From Morinoia aosen (Eukaryota; Arthropoda; Malacostraca; Amphipoda; Talitridae): a stretch of 64,000 nt of DNA. The DNA is taken from assembly GCA_030386875.1 (NCBI GenBank), contig CM059573.1:30111891-30175890 (forward strand), written 5' to 3'. Of this stretch, positions 44,002 through 56,135 are shown one piece after another (positions within the stretch are counted from its first letter, which is position 1; each line of letters opens with the position of its first letter). The notes below the pieces were generated by a model that had not been told where the DNA came from, did no database searches, and worked only from the letters and a program-made list of their open reading frames with translations. Position numbers and translations under genes: made by a program.

Positions 44002-45087
44002 TTACTCGAAATGGCCTCCATGAACTTCAACACATATACGACATCTAACATCCAGTGAGCGCCTTACAGATTGAAACACGCCAGGCATTTCCGTTATACG
44101 GCCACCTGAGTCCACAATGCGTCCAACCAGATCCTGTTCCGATTCAACAGGAGTGGCATACACGAGGTCCTTCATGGTTCCCCACAAGAAGAAATCCAGT
44201 GGCGTCAAATCAGGCGACCTAGCTGGCCATGCTACAGGAGCACCTCTGCCAATCCATCGGTTTTGAAATTGGTTATTCAGGAACAGGCGTGTTTCACGAA
44301 AGTAATGTGCTGGCGCTCCGTCATGCTGGAACCACATTCGCCTGCGTGTCTCCAAGGGCACGTCCTCCAGTAGTCCAGGCAAAACTTCGCGTAGAAAGAT
44401 GGTGTACGCAGGCCCCGTGAGAGGAGAAGGTAATATGTACGGACCAATTAAATTATTGCCAATAATGCCTGCCCACACGTTGACACTAAATCTGTGCTGG
44501 TGACTATTAGGCTGAATAACATGAGGGTTATTTCCAGCCCAGTAATGATTATTGTGACGGTTGAAAACCCCATCACGACAGAAATAAGCCTTATGTGTGA
44601 AGAGAATAAGTTTTGAGAACCCGCGATTCATTCTTTCCTGTTGCATTAACCACTGGCAAAACAGCATACGAGGTTCAAAATCATCTGGCATGAGCCCTTG
44701 CACTCCTTGGAAATGGTACGGATGTAATTGCTGACGATGTAGTGCCCTCCACACAGTAGTATGGTTTCGCAAGCCAAGACGTTGAGCAGCTGCACGAGTG
44801 CTGGTTCGTGGATGTTGCTCAAAGTATTCCACAATTCTATCCTCCTGTGGATGATGGCCGCGTCCAGCATACCCTCTGTTAACGTTGAAGCTGCCGGTGT
44901 CACGCAATCTCGTTTGCAGAGTAGCAAAATACCGGAAATCAGGCACTTCGCGCCTAGGAAACCTTTCTCTGTACATCCTCAGAGCGACCCTACCATTTCC
45001 GCCTGCAGCTCCATAAATCAAATGCATATCTGCCTTCTCAGCATTGGTAAATCTTTCCATGGTCACAGTGCAACGGCGTGTCAACAA
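44002..45087 (-). CDS. Mariner-like transposase, D-41-D type, intact frame with altered first catalytic residue
   Basis: The 361-codon frame is open from ATG 45087 to the stop at 44002. Met10 (45060), starting MERFTNAEKADMHLIYG, may be the true start. That N-terminal region resembles the DUF4817-type helix-turn-helix found in many insect transposases. RNHTTVWRALHR near 107-118 looks like a second DNA-binding helix. The catalytic domain contains QHDGAPAH (D256) and WPARSPDLTPLD (D298), with 41 residues between the two Asp. The first catalytic Asp is expected in the ILFT..AYFCRDGVFN segment, but position 165 is His, followed by Lys166. The enzyme would normally excise and insert DNA at TA in the nucleus. 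Loss of the first Asp suggests this copy is inactive although its frame is intact. Confidence 0.9.
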   Translation of the reverse strand: MLTRRCTVTMERFTNAEKADMHLIYGAAGGNGRVALRMYRERFPRREVPDFRYFATLQTRLRDTGSFNVNRGYAGRGHHPQEDRIVEYFEQHPRTSTRAAAQRLGLRNHTTVWRALHRQQLHPYHFQGVQGLMPDDFEPRMLFCQWLMQQERMNRGFSKLILFTHKAYFCRDGVFNRHNNHYWAGNNPHVIQPNSHQHRFSVNVWAGIIGNNLIGPYILPSPLTGPAYTIFLREVLPGLLEDVPLETRRRMWFQHDGAPAHYFRETRLFLNNQFQNRWIGRGAPVAWPARSPDLTPLDFFLWGTMKDLVYATPVESEQDLVGRIVDSGGRITEMPGVFQSVRRSLDVRCRICVEVHGGHFE

Positions 45088-45336
45088 ATGGCGAACTGAT
45101 ACTGCAACACGTGCGTTCCAGTAATGTAGATTGTTAATAATAAATTTTATTTCATTATTTCAGTTTCACATTGCATCTTGAAATCTTGTCGTTGATTACA
45201 TGGAATGGATAACCCATAATGAAATGAGAAAAAATGTTTTAATTGTATTCGACAATCTCGAAAACTAACAACTTTAAATTACAATTGGTGTGCGGCCCAG
45301 TTATAACATGCACTTCTAGACATGCTTTGCGACGCC

Positions 45337-45445
45337 ATAACTCGAAAACTAAGGAGTTTTGGACATTTTGTCATTCATGAAAATCGATTTATTTTGAGAT
45401 TTTGTACCTAAGTTTGAAGTTTGTTCAAAGTAAAAAAACACCCTG
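45337..45445 (-). repeat. Right terminal inverted repeat of the mariner-like transposon
   Basis: This is the inverse of 43580-43688 and ends in ACACCCTG before the TA at 45446-45447. Confidence 0.92.
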
Positions 45446-45447
45446 TA

Positions 45448-47544
45448 TAGTCCAATTTTCGTAATAGTTCATGGTTTATTAATGTGGAATCTGGTGATTT
45501 AATTTCCGTGTTGTATTATTTTACCCCTACTGTATGTATGTACGTATATACTGTATATATAGATATATTCAAATATACACATACATATTTGTATGTATAC
45601 TGTATATATGTTGATAACGTTCACTCCCAAAAATATGTGGAAGAAAATTATTAGGGGCGTGCTTTCTTCAGGGCTTCTCAAAGCCTCTTTCTCAAAGGAA
45701 TGTATCAAACTTGAGTCTGTAAAGAAGGACTGAATTTGATCAAACAAATTCGCGCATCGTCATGCATCGGCTTCTTTTGAAAATAATGCAGAACAGTATT
45801 GGCAGAATCTTTTGCACAGCATTGATTTTTGTTTTCAAAATCAAATGAAAAATAGTACTGGGAATCAAAAGATATTTTCTACACTTTTTCACTCTATTTT
45901 CCAAGATTTGTGTGCTGTTGAGGTAAAAAAAATTTTTTTAGACAAAATAATTGTTAGACTTACTGCTTAAAATTCCAATCGTGTTTTAATTATCCTGAAA
46001 CTAGGGTTCCGCGCGACAGTACACCGCACAGACACTTTGAAGTGGTGCCAAGGTTATTGTTTTGAATGAATTATATTTTTAAGAACTATTAAGCACACCT
46101 AATCTATTAGTATCTTGATTATTCACTAAGGTAGTTTAGTTCTAAGAAAGAAACATTTAATAATACAGTTGAATACATTTCATGCATTTAGTATTAGGTA
46201 TTAAAAACATTTGAAACCAGTATTTAGTAATTAGTACTTTAACACATTTTAACGGTGTATTAGTTTTCAAACACGTTTGACGTATTTATTGCACATCACT
46301 GCTAAGGAAGGCAGGGTTTGAGCCAACATTTTTGATGGCGGGGTTCATTTATTTAAACAAAATTTTGCTTTTCATTCCCCACGTATTGGGCATACACAAC
46401 GCTAAAGTGAAGCAGGAATTTAAAAATCTAGCATATTCATCCTTAGATGCTCCTCTTTGATGTACAGCTACCCGGTTCTTTCGAAGAAGCAGTTGGTCAG
46501 CCAGGTCACTACAGAGGGAGCGCACTCGGCTTGGTAGCTCAGCTTTGCTACCAGGAATGTGCTGTCACCAGGCCTGTTTTCCTACGTAAACTGGAATAGC
46601 AAAAATTGAGAAACCGAAGCACATAGAATTTAGCTGCAAATTTTTGAATGCCGTACATAACGATTCCTTGCTTGTGAATTTTCCACTCTTGGATCAAAAC
46701 CATGCAGGTGAAGAACGAGAACAGTAAGGATAAAGACCTGCAGTCAAACCTTGAAAACACAAAGTAAAAACTGGCTATAACATCATCTAGCGACTCCCGT
46801 CAAAAATGAAAGCGTTATTTTCAGGTTTGGGAGTTCAATACACTCGTGAAAGCTGTTTTTTATTGAACACAGGAAATGTATCTCAGATCACGCGTTATAA
46901 TGTAGCCGTGCAAGGGTAAAAAGTGTTTGAATCGTGAATGTCTGCGGCGGACTAATTTTATTTTTCCATAGCATGATGGATGGTTTGATTGACGTGACTC
47001 GTATAGCTTAGTGTACGCTCACTGTCACAAGTGTCTACGTGCGATAATGTTTGATTATTGACGTAGTTCATTTAATGAGGATCTTAATTTAAAGCAGCAC
47101 TAATCTTTGGCTACTTGAAGACATGATTGTGTGTGACTGGCGTTTCTATGACACTGGTTTCATCACCCCTTGAATTTCCCAGGACTTAAACAAAAGGTCA
47201 CACAACAAATACCCGTACTCTGAATGTTATACTCTCACCATTACGGCACTGAAACCCCTTTCAGCCCAATATAAACTACAGAATCGATCCTACGACAAGG
47301 AAAAATATGCACTAGTGCTGCTATCTTAGTCGCAAATAGATTTTCTTCATCATATGGTATGGTAATCAAATACGTTTCACAAGTTCCATGAACTTGGCTG
47401 GAATTCTATTTCACCATCGCAAAGTGTAAAACCTGAATGCTCATGATCCTTTTCTATGTTTACTAAAATAATATCACGGAGGCCATCTGAGCAACCATTA
47501 TCGTTAGCCATGATGTCAAGGTTCAATAAAGGCAAGCGTGAAGC
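45448..47544. other. AT-rich stretch with no recognised gene
   Basis: A palindromic TATATA/GTATGT microsatellite patch lies at about 45530-45610. No coding signal was recognised. Confidence 0.5.
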
Positions 47545-47802
47545 CATGTTGCTGTTCATAGAGCAGCCTTCTTGACGACATCATCGTGTCTTACTTTCCT
47601 CCCGATGCGTTCTGTCCAGCTTACGGTGAATCGCTCTGTACAAATGCTCGCAGCCGTTACTGAAAACTGTTATGTTACAGTTCCCTTCGGCTGAAATTAT
47701 GACTCTCGTAGATATGTCTCCGAGAGCGACCGAGTCAGCGGTCCAAGCGACGGAGGCACGACAATAGCGAGGTGGAGGCTGAATATCCAGTTGAGAAACA
47801 TT
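47545..47802 (-). repeat. Dispersed repeat, inverted relative to 50364-50636 (left copy)
   Basis: The sequence aligns by eye with the reverse complement of 50364-50636 at roughly 75-80%. Shared blocks include GCCTTCTTGACGA, ACTGAAAACTGTTATGTTAC and GCGAGGTGGAGGC. The two copies face opposite ways with about 2.6 kb between them. Confidence 0.8.
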
Positions 47803-50363
47803 ATTTCGCCGTTTATTCGTACAGCCTTTGCTTTATAAAATAATTAAAATACTTCTTCTTATCAAGCGTTTTTATGAATAAGAACTAATTGCTTACTGTT
47901 AAATTTATTAGAACTACTAGAATTTACTTATTTCTTGTGTAAGTAGTTGCTTCTCATCGGTGCGTGAGTTAGACGAGGAAATTAAAGGAAATTCGCCCTT
48001 TTTCTTCTCTTTCCTATCCAGATTCTCAGTTTCATAAAATTTATCCTGATTTTAATAGATATATTAAACAAAATTTTCAATATATTGGCGTACATAGTGC
48101 GTCGATAATGATTTTGACATTTATTCTCAATTGGCACGAATTTATGACACATGACTTGACTGCTGTTCCATTTCTAACATTTTTTTTGCTTATTTGGTTT
48201 CTGCATGAATTAAAATACGAGATTTCTGAGAAACGATTTTAAAACGGATTGGTAAATTTATATAACAAATTAATAGAGCTTTTTCGCGCAGAAACATTGT
48301 ACAATACAAAACAAATCATTTTTTCAAACAATTCCATAAATAAGTAGTAGCATTTTTACCAACTTCAGTTAAATATTGGGAAGCCCGTTATTTAGGTTTA
48401 GTACCACCTTTTGTTCGAGCTGCACTGGCAGGGAAAATTACTGAAGATGATACCCCTTTGTTTCAAGATGGTCTTTTGCAGACCATGCATTCAGATTGAT
48501 CCCGCATCCAAATATTAATTACAGAGTTAAGAGTAGAAAGAATTATCTGCGAACAACTCTGATCGTAACTACCTGTTTTTTAGAGTTTACTAAATTTATT
48601 AAGGGAGTTGCTTAAATAAAGATAAGAGGCGATGGAGAGCAGCCAAATGGAGATTTGAAATGTCAACCAAATGAGACTCAAATCTACTGCGAGTACAGAG
48701 TCATATGTACTGCAAAAGACGGGCCTTGTTTGAATAAGCTATGAAACTTACTATAAAGAAATTTTCCTAAAAATAATTCTCTAAAACACCTTTGAGGTTA
48801 GTACGAATTTCTAACAAAGGTTCTTCCGACGGGAGACCAGGCACTAACAGTTTACAAAGGATTTTGAAAAGAAACGTCGATTGTTTTGTTTGGTGGCTGA
48901 ACAAAGACGCAGCATTGATGATGAAGCCAAGCTTCGTTCCTCTAATGGACCGAAGAATAGTTTTCCTGCAAGAAACTCAGCAGAAGTATTGGAAAAAGGC
49001 GGAGGTCCAGGGAACCCCTACAAAAAATTACTCTGCTGCTTCTCAGCACTCTAAGGAAGTGTTAAATAATAAGCGACTGAGTTATGGGGGAAAATGAATA
49101 CGCAGTATATCGCAATATTCAACAATATCTAACAATGAATTATTTTTCGTAAACGTTTTTCCGAATAATGCAACAAAAATAACCCATGATCAAACAACTT
49201 TCTGATTTCATTCTATGCAGTGGTTGATAAAAAAATGCAAAATTTACCACGGCAGTCATTCAATTCGTTGCTTTTATTAATGGCACAAAGTATTCAGAGA
49301 TTATAAGGAACACAAGCGCAAGTGGCCGTAATATCATTCGGCAGTTACCATAATTTTTACACGATGAACGTTAATTTTGACAATTGAATGGGATTATAAA
49401 TTTTCCACTCCCCGTTCATATTTTGATAAATTACATTTCTTGAATACTCATTTTCCATTTTCGCAACACTACACGACAGCACATCAAATGGTTACTTCAT
49501 TAACAATGGCAGTGCTAGTCGTAACAAGAAAATTGCTCTATAAATTGGCAATGTACAACTTATAACCGCTGGCTGTGCTGTAACTTCGTAAATGAATTGG
49601 TCCAGAGCATGGGGCTCATGCTTTATTGACGCAAAGATGATGCCTCCCAAACAAACACAGGGCGAATGCACATCATTGTGCTTGATAGAAACAAATGCTC
49701 TAAATGAATTCTTATCTTAAATTGTAGCAGAGCTTGTAATGTACGTATATAGCTGAACTCGCATTGTGACTATAGGCTGTTGAATTCCAGCGGCTGACAA
49801 TTATTACCTTCTGCAGCTGTTAGAAAAGCTCAAGAAAGAAAAGAACAGTGCTAACCTTTTGTTCACGCTACAGTGAAAAATGAGTATTATTGTACGAAAT
49901 GAAAGAGTTCCATATTATTAAAGTATTTGCTACCAAACTACATATTTTTATTTATGTAAATACTAGGTTAGCAAACAGAACACGTTTTGTAAAGAGTCAA
50001 ATAATACTAAATGCGAACGCCGTCAATTCAGATCCAATGTAAATAAATTCTGAAAACTAAATTGGAACAACACATCCGTCCATATATGTTTGAATTTTTC
50101 AAATATTTCTGCGGATATCGAGATCAATTCCATAAAACTGTGGACCTGAACTGAAAGGAAAAGTGGAAGGGCGAATTTCATTCAATTTCGACAATTTTTT
50201 TTAAATTCCGATGAGACCTCCAACTTTAGGGAAGGGTTAAAAACTTAAGGGAGATCTCACAAATTTAGCGGCACACGATTAGTTCCTTGTCGATGACAAG
50301 GCATGGCAAGAGGAATCTTTGTAATTAGTAAATACAGTAAAGGATTTGCCAAGACGATTGAAA
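47803..50363. other. Stretch between the inverted copies, no recognised gene
   Basis: A 47-codon open segment at about 48362-48500 (containing KYWEARYLGLVPPFVRAALA) and a 101-codon frame at 48792-49097 were examined. Neither was recognised. Confidence 0.4.
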
Positions 50364-50636
50364 CAATGTATATCCACTGGACGTTCAGCTAATGCCTCCA
50401 CCTCGCTGTTGTCGTGCTTTCGTTGTTTGGGCCGCTGACTTGCATGGTAGCTCTCGGAGACGTACAATATCTACGAGAGCCATAATATCAGCCTAAGGAA
50501 ACTGTAACATAACAGTTTTCAGTAACGACCGCGAGCATTTGTACACAATGCTTCAGCCTAAGCTGGACAGAACACATCGTGATGAAAAGCAGGACACGTT
50601 GATATCGTCAAGAAGGCTATAATGAACATTAACATG
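50364..50636 (+). repeat. Dispersed repeat, inverted relative to 47545-47802 (right copy)
   Basis: Read on the minus strand, part of this copy gives an open frame with HDNSEVEA. The other copy gives the same residues after a frameshift, which hints at a coding origin. The protein is not recognised. Confidence 0.8.
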
Positions 50637-50959
50637 CCTCCACCTTCGCCTCTACTACTAACGATGCTTGCTGCTAAACTGGCTTCTGTATTTTTATTGT
50701 AGTAAACATAAAAGTTGGTCGTAAACAGATAATACGTCGCGACGGTAAAAACGAGATCCAGCCAATTAAGTTGCAACAGTGACGTCCGTATAGAGTTTTC
50801 AATTTAAAATTAACAAGATGAGTAAAAACTATCCACTTCAATATTTAAAGTAGTGTATTTATGTAAACATATATATATATTAATATGCTTATCTACATAA
50901 CTTTTTCTTCAAGGACTAAGTCTTAAGTCTACAACTGTTAGGAGTATTTGATGCGAGAA
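50637..50959. other. AT-rich stretch with no recognised gene
   Basis: A short (AT)n run lies near 50868-50882. No gene was seen. Confidence 0.5.
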
Positions 50960-51056
50960 TATGTGATACGGGTTTGACTGCCTCTCGGGCTTAAACCCAA
51001 TGAGAGAAAAACAGGTGATTGATTGTAGACCACCTGTATAATAAATAAATAAATCA
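50960..51056 (+). repeat. Possible LINE 3' end with stem-loop and TAAA tail
   Basis: ACAGGTG and CACCTGT form a 7-bp stem around a short loop (about 51013-51040), followed at once by a TAATAAATAAATAAAT tail. A stem-loop next to a short tandem tail is a common form of LINE 3' end. No reverse transcriptase is present upstream. Confidence 0.4.
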
Positions 51057-52805
51057 ACAGTTGGTAGAACCCGTATCTGGAATACGCATCGTTCAATTAA
51101 ATAGGCTAGTTAGAGATTAATGCTACTTTATTTTATCAGTGTAAATAAACTATTAAAACGTCCATTATCGAATATCATAGAATGCAATAATTTATTAGGG
51201 TACGTGTATACTAGTACTATAATTATAATCAAACAGCGTCTACCAAACCGTCAATTGCACAATTATTAAAACACAAGATTACGGGAGTAGCACAGATAAA
51301 ACCATTCAACTACTTTGTATCTTTGCTCAACTACTCTACAATGTGGGGTGTTAGATACATTCCTCAGTAAGATCTTATGAATGAATTGCGGCATGCACTA
51401 ACTTGAGGACGACGCAGTGGTTTCTCACGGTACTGTTGTGTAAAATAAAGTCAGTGACAGTGTTTATGTTAAGAAAGCTTGACTGCTGTTCCTTACCTTC
51501 GCTTCACCATCCTATTTTCTCGTAATTATACATATGTACCAAATCTCCAGTCAAGGTCTCCAGTCATTTAGTATTATTTGAAACAATGATATTCGTAAGC
51601 CTCAATCATATTTTAGGTATGTTATTGAAAAGCAATTCGTAAATAATTTTCTGCGTCTGTTTGGATTGTAGGACAAGCCGTCGGCTAACATTATAGTTAG
51701 TAGTAAAAAGATTTCAACCAAACGAAGGAGCTGCAACTATAGAGACTTACCTCACCGCTTCTACGAAAGGACCTGGTAGCTGTAAAAGTGTACGTCAAAG
51801 AAGTTCAGCTCGTGATGTATTTGCTAGTTCTTTTATTATATTTTTGGTTCACTTCAGCTTTGTCTTCGCAATACATTTTTAAATAGGAATGAAAATTGTT
51901 CCTAAATTAATAAACTTGCGCAGTTTAAAGTGACTGTTCAAACTCGTATTCCTTCGATATATTTATTTGAATGAAACGTAAATCATTCAGTTACATTCGT
52001 GAAACTAAACGGTGCTTTAAAAAATGTTTTCACGCTACAATTAGCCACAGAATGCTTATTTTCAAGCTTACTTGGTTGTATATTTCGTAAAGTAATGCCT
52101 AATTAGGCAAAAAAAAAGACATTTTCTTTAATCAAAATGCTTCCAAGGTTAGAATAAAAGTTACAACTGATTACCTGCAGCATCGACACATATTTTGGAT
52201 CAAGTCGCAACTGACTCAGCGCTTCATACCAATGAGTTCATTGGGATTTCTGCTGCGCACACTATTTGGGCTCATACTCATGTTTTGCCTGTCTCTGAAC
52301 CACAGCAACTTTCTCAGTTTGTCACTACCACTTGATTACCAGTTATTGCACTTTGAGGCTTAATCGTACATTCAACATTTTGCGTCACTCGATCGATTGA
52401 TCTGCCCCCTGTTGAGGAAACGTTGCATCAAATTTGTTCAGAAATTAAACTGCGTTGATGAAAGAGCACTTTCCCCACTGCAGGGCAAAGAGTGTACACG
52501 TTTTTTGATGCCCCAGAAATCATTTCGAAAATTTGATGGAAAATTCGAAATCATTTGCGACTCGTACCCTAAAATGGATCGATGCTGGAAGCCATCGGTT
52601 TGAACGTTTATTCTTACCGGTAGAATATCTATTTTGATCAAAAGTTTACGTATTTTCCAAATTAAACTTTAACTTTACTTTTCTGAATAATTAGTGTGTA
52701 ATCATTTGTTGAACCATCTCATTCCTGTATGCCTATAAAAAATTTGTTGAAGAAAACCATTATCTTAATCAGGGATTTAGTATTATAGAATCGTAACCCC
52801 TCAGG
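51057..52805. other. AT-rich stretch with no recognised gene
   Basis: Only short unrecognised frames occur. Confidence 0.5.
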
Positions 52806-53139
52806 GGAATACAACTATTGTATCTATGGAAATTAGCGCTCCCAGGGGAACCATGTGAGGGCCCGAGCTAAAGGTTAGGTAGGCTTCCTTTTTGTTGTAA
52901 TAAAATAGGTTTTTGTTTTGTTACGGACCATCTTTTTTCGGTTCACTGCTGTCCTGTTTTTCAGCACCTACTACTTTATCTTCAACTTTTTTCTTGTTTC
53001 ATGAACTTCTTTCCTAGCTTTCTGTTTCTGTGCACCTTGTGCATAGATTCCGCGTTCCCTCAACTCCATACTAAATGGTGCCTTCCTCTTTCCTCTCTTA
53101 GAACATCTTTGTCGTGGTTGAGGGAGGCTAAAACTTTCT

Positions 53140-53175
<36 letters not shown>
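52806..53175 (+). repeat. Retroposon 3'-end family, copy 2, with AAT tail
   Basis: This is the counterpart of 25276-25628. It ends with GTGGTTGAGGGAGGCTAAAA and a run of about nine AAT units up to 53174. A trinucleotide tail is typical of certain LINEs and their SINEs and marks the 3' end of the insertion. Confidence 0.8.
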
Positions 53176-54231
53176 TAGAATCGTAAACTTAAGAAATTCT
53201 AGGTTACATTTAAAGTTTTTCACTCGAGGACGTTCGGTACAGTGTGCCTTTATCATTTACAAACCGCCTTCGACCTTCTCACCACGAACGCCTCGCCAGC
53301 CATTCTCAGAATGTCGTTCCTGAGAAAACTCAAACATGCGGTAGCATTCACAACATACGCATGTCTTCCTGCAGAAAACCACCAATTGTTCGTTCATCTT
53401 TAATTTGCTTATTCTTCGAAGCAGCCCTCAGGCTGTGCTTTTTTAACTTGATAACGCCCGTGACTTGTACTTCGGATCCCTGTGCTTGACTTCATGAAGA
53501 AGGTATGAGGTGTGATGACAGACGCCACTGCAGTCTCGCTCAGCTCTACGACTGCCTTGCACCCGGTTACCTCCCATCTCCGCAACTACGGAGTCAGCCC
53601 CCACGGTCAGCTCTGATGGGAGCCAGTGCCTCCTACTGCAGTCCAGCGCTCCAGAGACCGCTCGTTGGCTTTCTCCTCCACACAGTCGTCGCGTAAAACT
53701 TCGAGGGATCCTTTAGTGAGGGCAGGTTTGGTGATAAGTAGGTGCATTTGTCCCGAACGTTCCTCGCTAGCCTTCAGATGGCTGTAGTTTCCCGATCTCG
53801 AGCCGTACTCTAAACTTTAAGCTGCGACTTGACAACGTAAATTTAAAAACATGAATTTGTTCTAGGTGTAGTGTGTACTGCCTAATCTGTTAACTCAGGA
53901 AACTTCTACTTTAATCTATTCTCAGCAAATTACAATCCTACCACCGTCAATTTATATACGTGCCGAGTAATTTTCCGCCATCATTGAAATTACCTCATTT
54001 CCAACAGGTCACGGATAATGTCAAATTATGTGGTCGGCCGTCGAGTGCACCAATTTCCGACTTCCTACCAACCAAGAAGTCTCCGACGTGCCTTCAAACT
54101 TAGACGCCTTTCTCTGTTTATTACTAATAATATTATACATTGCATAACTGAAACAATTAACAGTATTGCGTCATCCTTATCCCTATCCATTTTACCAATC
54201 ATATTGATGGCATGATATGTTTGTACTCTTG
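53176..54231. other. Stretch with a moderately GC-rich patch, no recognised gene
   Basis: Two plus-strand frames (53244-53489, 81 codons; 53505-53696, 63 codons) lie in a patch richer in C than its surroundings. Neither product is recognised. Confidence 0.4.
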
Positions 54232-54821
54232 GTTGTACGTAGGGTTTGCAATCCAGGGACAAATGAAAATCCCGGAATCCTTGGATTGCTGGAAGACAAT
54301 CCCGAGAATTCCCGGGATCAGGGGATTTCTTTATTTGTTACGTTTGTGTAATTGTAATTTGTGTCCCATGCTCATCACAATATTTGGCTATTTAGGGGAG
54401 CGAAAAACCTTTATCTGAGAAGGATTCTCTAATGAATTCACTATTCGTAACTGTATTTACTGACACGCCAACTGCTACAAGCTTGGTCACTTGTTCTTAC
54501 CTAGTACTTTGATGCATTTTTACGAAACTTGTTACATATGTTTGCTTGTTCAGGCTTAGAGCCTTCACCACTGCTCTCCCTTGCAGGAGGGCGCTTTGTT
54601 TCAAAACGAATTCTTTTTTTCAGTACTAGTTGACGCAACTGGGTCTACAGTCTTGAGGGAAAGAGTTCCCATTATGGAAAAACATTTTTGTTATTGAACC
54701 TAGAGCAATGAAATTGGTATACAGACAGAAAATGCAAATAGAGGGCGTTTGTCATCTATGAACAAATGCAATTTTTTCATAGGAAGTGACATATTCATAG
54801 AAAACGTTTTTAGAGAGGGGT

Positions 54822-55134
54822 GTTATTAAAATGCTTCTCCTCCTACAGTTTGAAGCAACAATGACGATATTGGTATCCTTGGATACGGAAAGACTTATGA
54901 ATTACCATAACCTATATGGCGTTTTCCCAATTTCCATTTTGGAGTTTTAGGAAAAAAATTCTTAAGCAAAAAATTTTTCGTGAAAAGTTTTGCACTTGTG
55001 ACGTCATAACTTTGATCGACAACGAATTAAAAATCGCCATTTAAGTTATGATAATTCTTGCGTTATTCCGCATCCAATGATACCCATATCATTACTGAAG
55101 CTCAAAAACTGTAGGAGAAGCAGCATTTTGAAAC
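54822..55134. repeat. Foldback structure inside the 2-kb hAT-like element
   Basis: The arm at 54822-54930 aligns by eye at about 75% with the reverse complement of 55030-55134. Landmarks are AAATGCT(G)CTTCTCCT, CTACAGTTT and TTGGTATCCTTGGAT in the left arm. A weaker direct copy of part of the arm appears near 54690-54750. Confidence 0.65.
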
Positions 55135-55928
55135 CCCAAAACCCGATCCTCCGAAGAAAGATAAAGTCAACAAACATGAACTATCTCAATTTTTCTTTAT
55201 TATTATTAGTGCGATCAGCTAGGATAATTGCAATCTATATATAGTAATATAGAGACATAGGAGCTTACATAGCAACGTCAAGCCTGGAAGAAATGGCAAA
55301 GGGGGGCCTGTAACATGATGAAATACCGCCTCCTCCCCTCCCCTCCAAACTTCAAATATCCGTAGCGGGCAAACAAGTGAACGTACGAAGCTCATTTTTT
55401 CACACGATGTACCTGACATCTTACACTTTCTAAAGCAGCTAAAATCAAAATCTCTAAAAATTTCCATATTAATGAGGGACTTTTCCCTTAACTGGTAGAC
55501 TAGCCTTTGCTAAGTAAATCGTTGCCGTACTTTACACACTTCGCACTTTCTCCAGTTGCACCTTGAATTAAGAACGGCCACACAAAGGCTTCAGTTTCTA
55601 CACCATCGTCCGTTGCCATCGTATCTATAACAGTCTATTCTTTATTATCTGCAAGATTAAACCACAAAATATATTCTGATGCAATAGTTGAACTATATTA
55701 AGAGATTGTGTAGACTGCACTGTGTAGTGATGTAAATTGCAATAGAATTAAAACCCTGAAGTCCTATCTTGAGCGATCTAATTGATTAATCATAATAAAC
55801 TGCATGATTTAAAATTATTTTCTCACTAATATCTTGAAATCCCGGTAATTTCCGGGAAAAAACATGATTTTAAGGTATTTTCTAAGAAATATCGTGAAAT
55901 ATGTATATTACTTAGAATCCCGGGAATG

Positions 55929-56135
55929 GATCTTTTCCAGATAAGTTCACCCACTTGTAACTTTCGAAATAATGCACCTATCGACTTCAAATTACTCGTA
56001 AACGAAAGATCAATACATTCTTTCGCTTAAGGGTAATTTGAAATCGATAGGTGTATTATTTCGAGAGCTGCAATACACACTTAAGTGGTTAAACTTATGT
56101 TTTGCATTAGTGGCGAAGCTTATCTGGAAAAGATC
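55929..56135. repeat. 207-bp foldback MITE nested in the hAT-like element
   Basis: GATCTTTTCCAGATAAG at 55929-55945 is matched inversely by CTTATCTGGAAAAGATC at 56119-56135. Pairing continues inside with AATAATGCACCTATCGA against TCGATAGGTGTATTATT. A clear target duplication was not found. Confidence 0.8.

Larger units (their letters stand above)
43580..45445 (-). mobile_element. Near-complete mariner-like transposon with 109-bp inverted repeats
   Basis: The 1866-bp element begins CAGGGTGTTTTTTTACTTTG and ends with its reverse complement. It is flanked by TA on both sides (43578-43579 and 45446-45447), the target used by the Tc1/mariner superfamily. The inverted repeats run 43580-43688 and 45337-45445 and differ at about six positions by eye. 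The single transposase frame lies between them on the minus strand. Confidence 0.95.

Noticed and set aside
45531..45610. TATATA/GTATGT palindromic patch as a transposon end
   Set aside because: It is a low-complexity microsatellite without defined ends or a target duplication.
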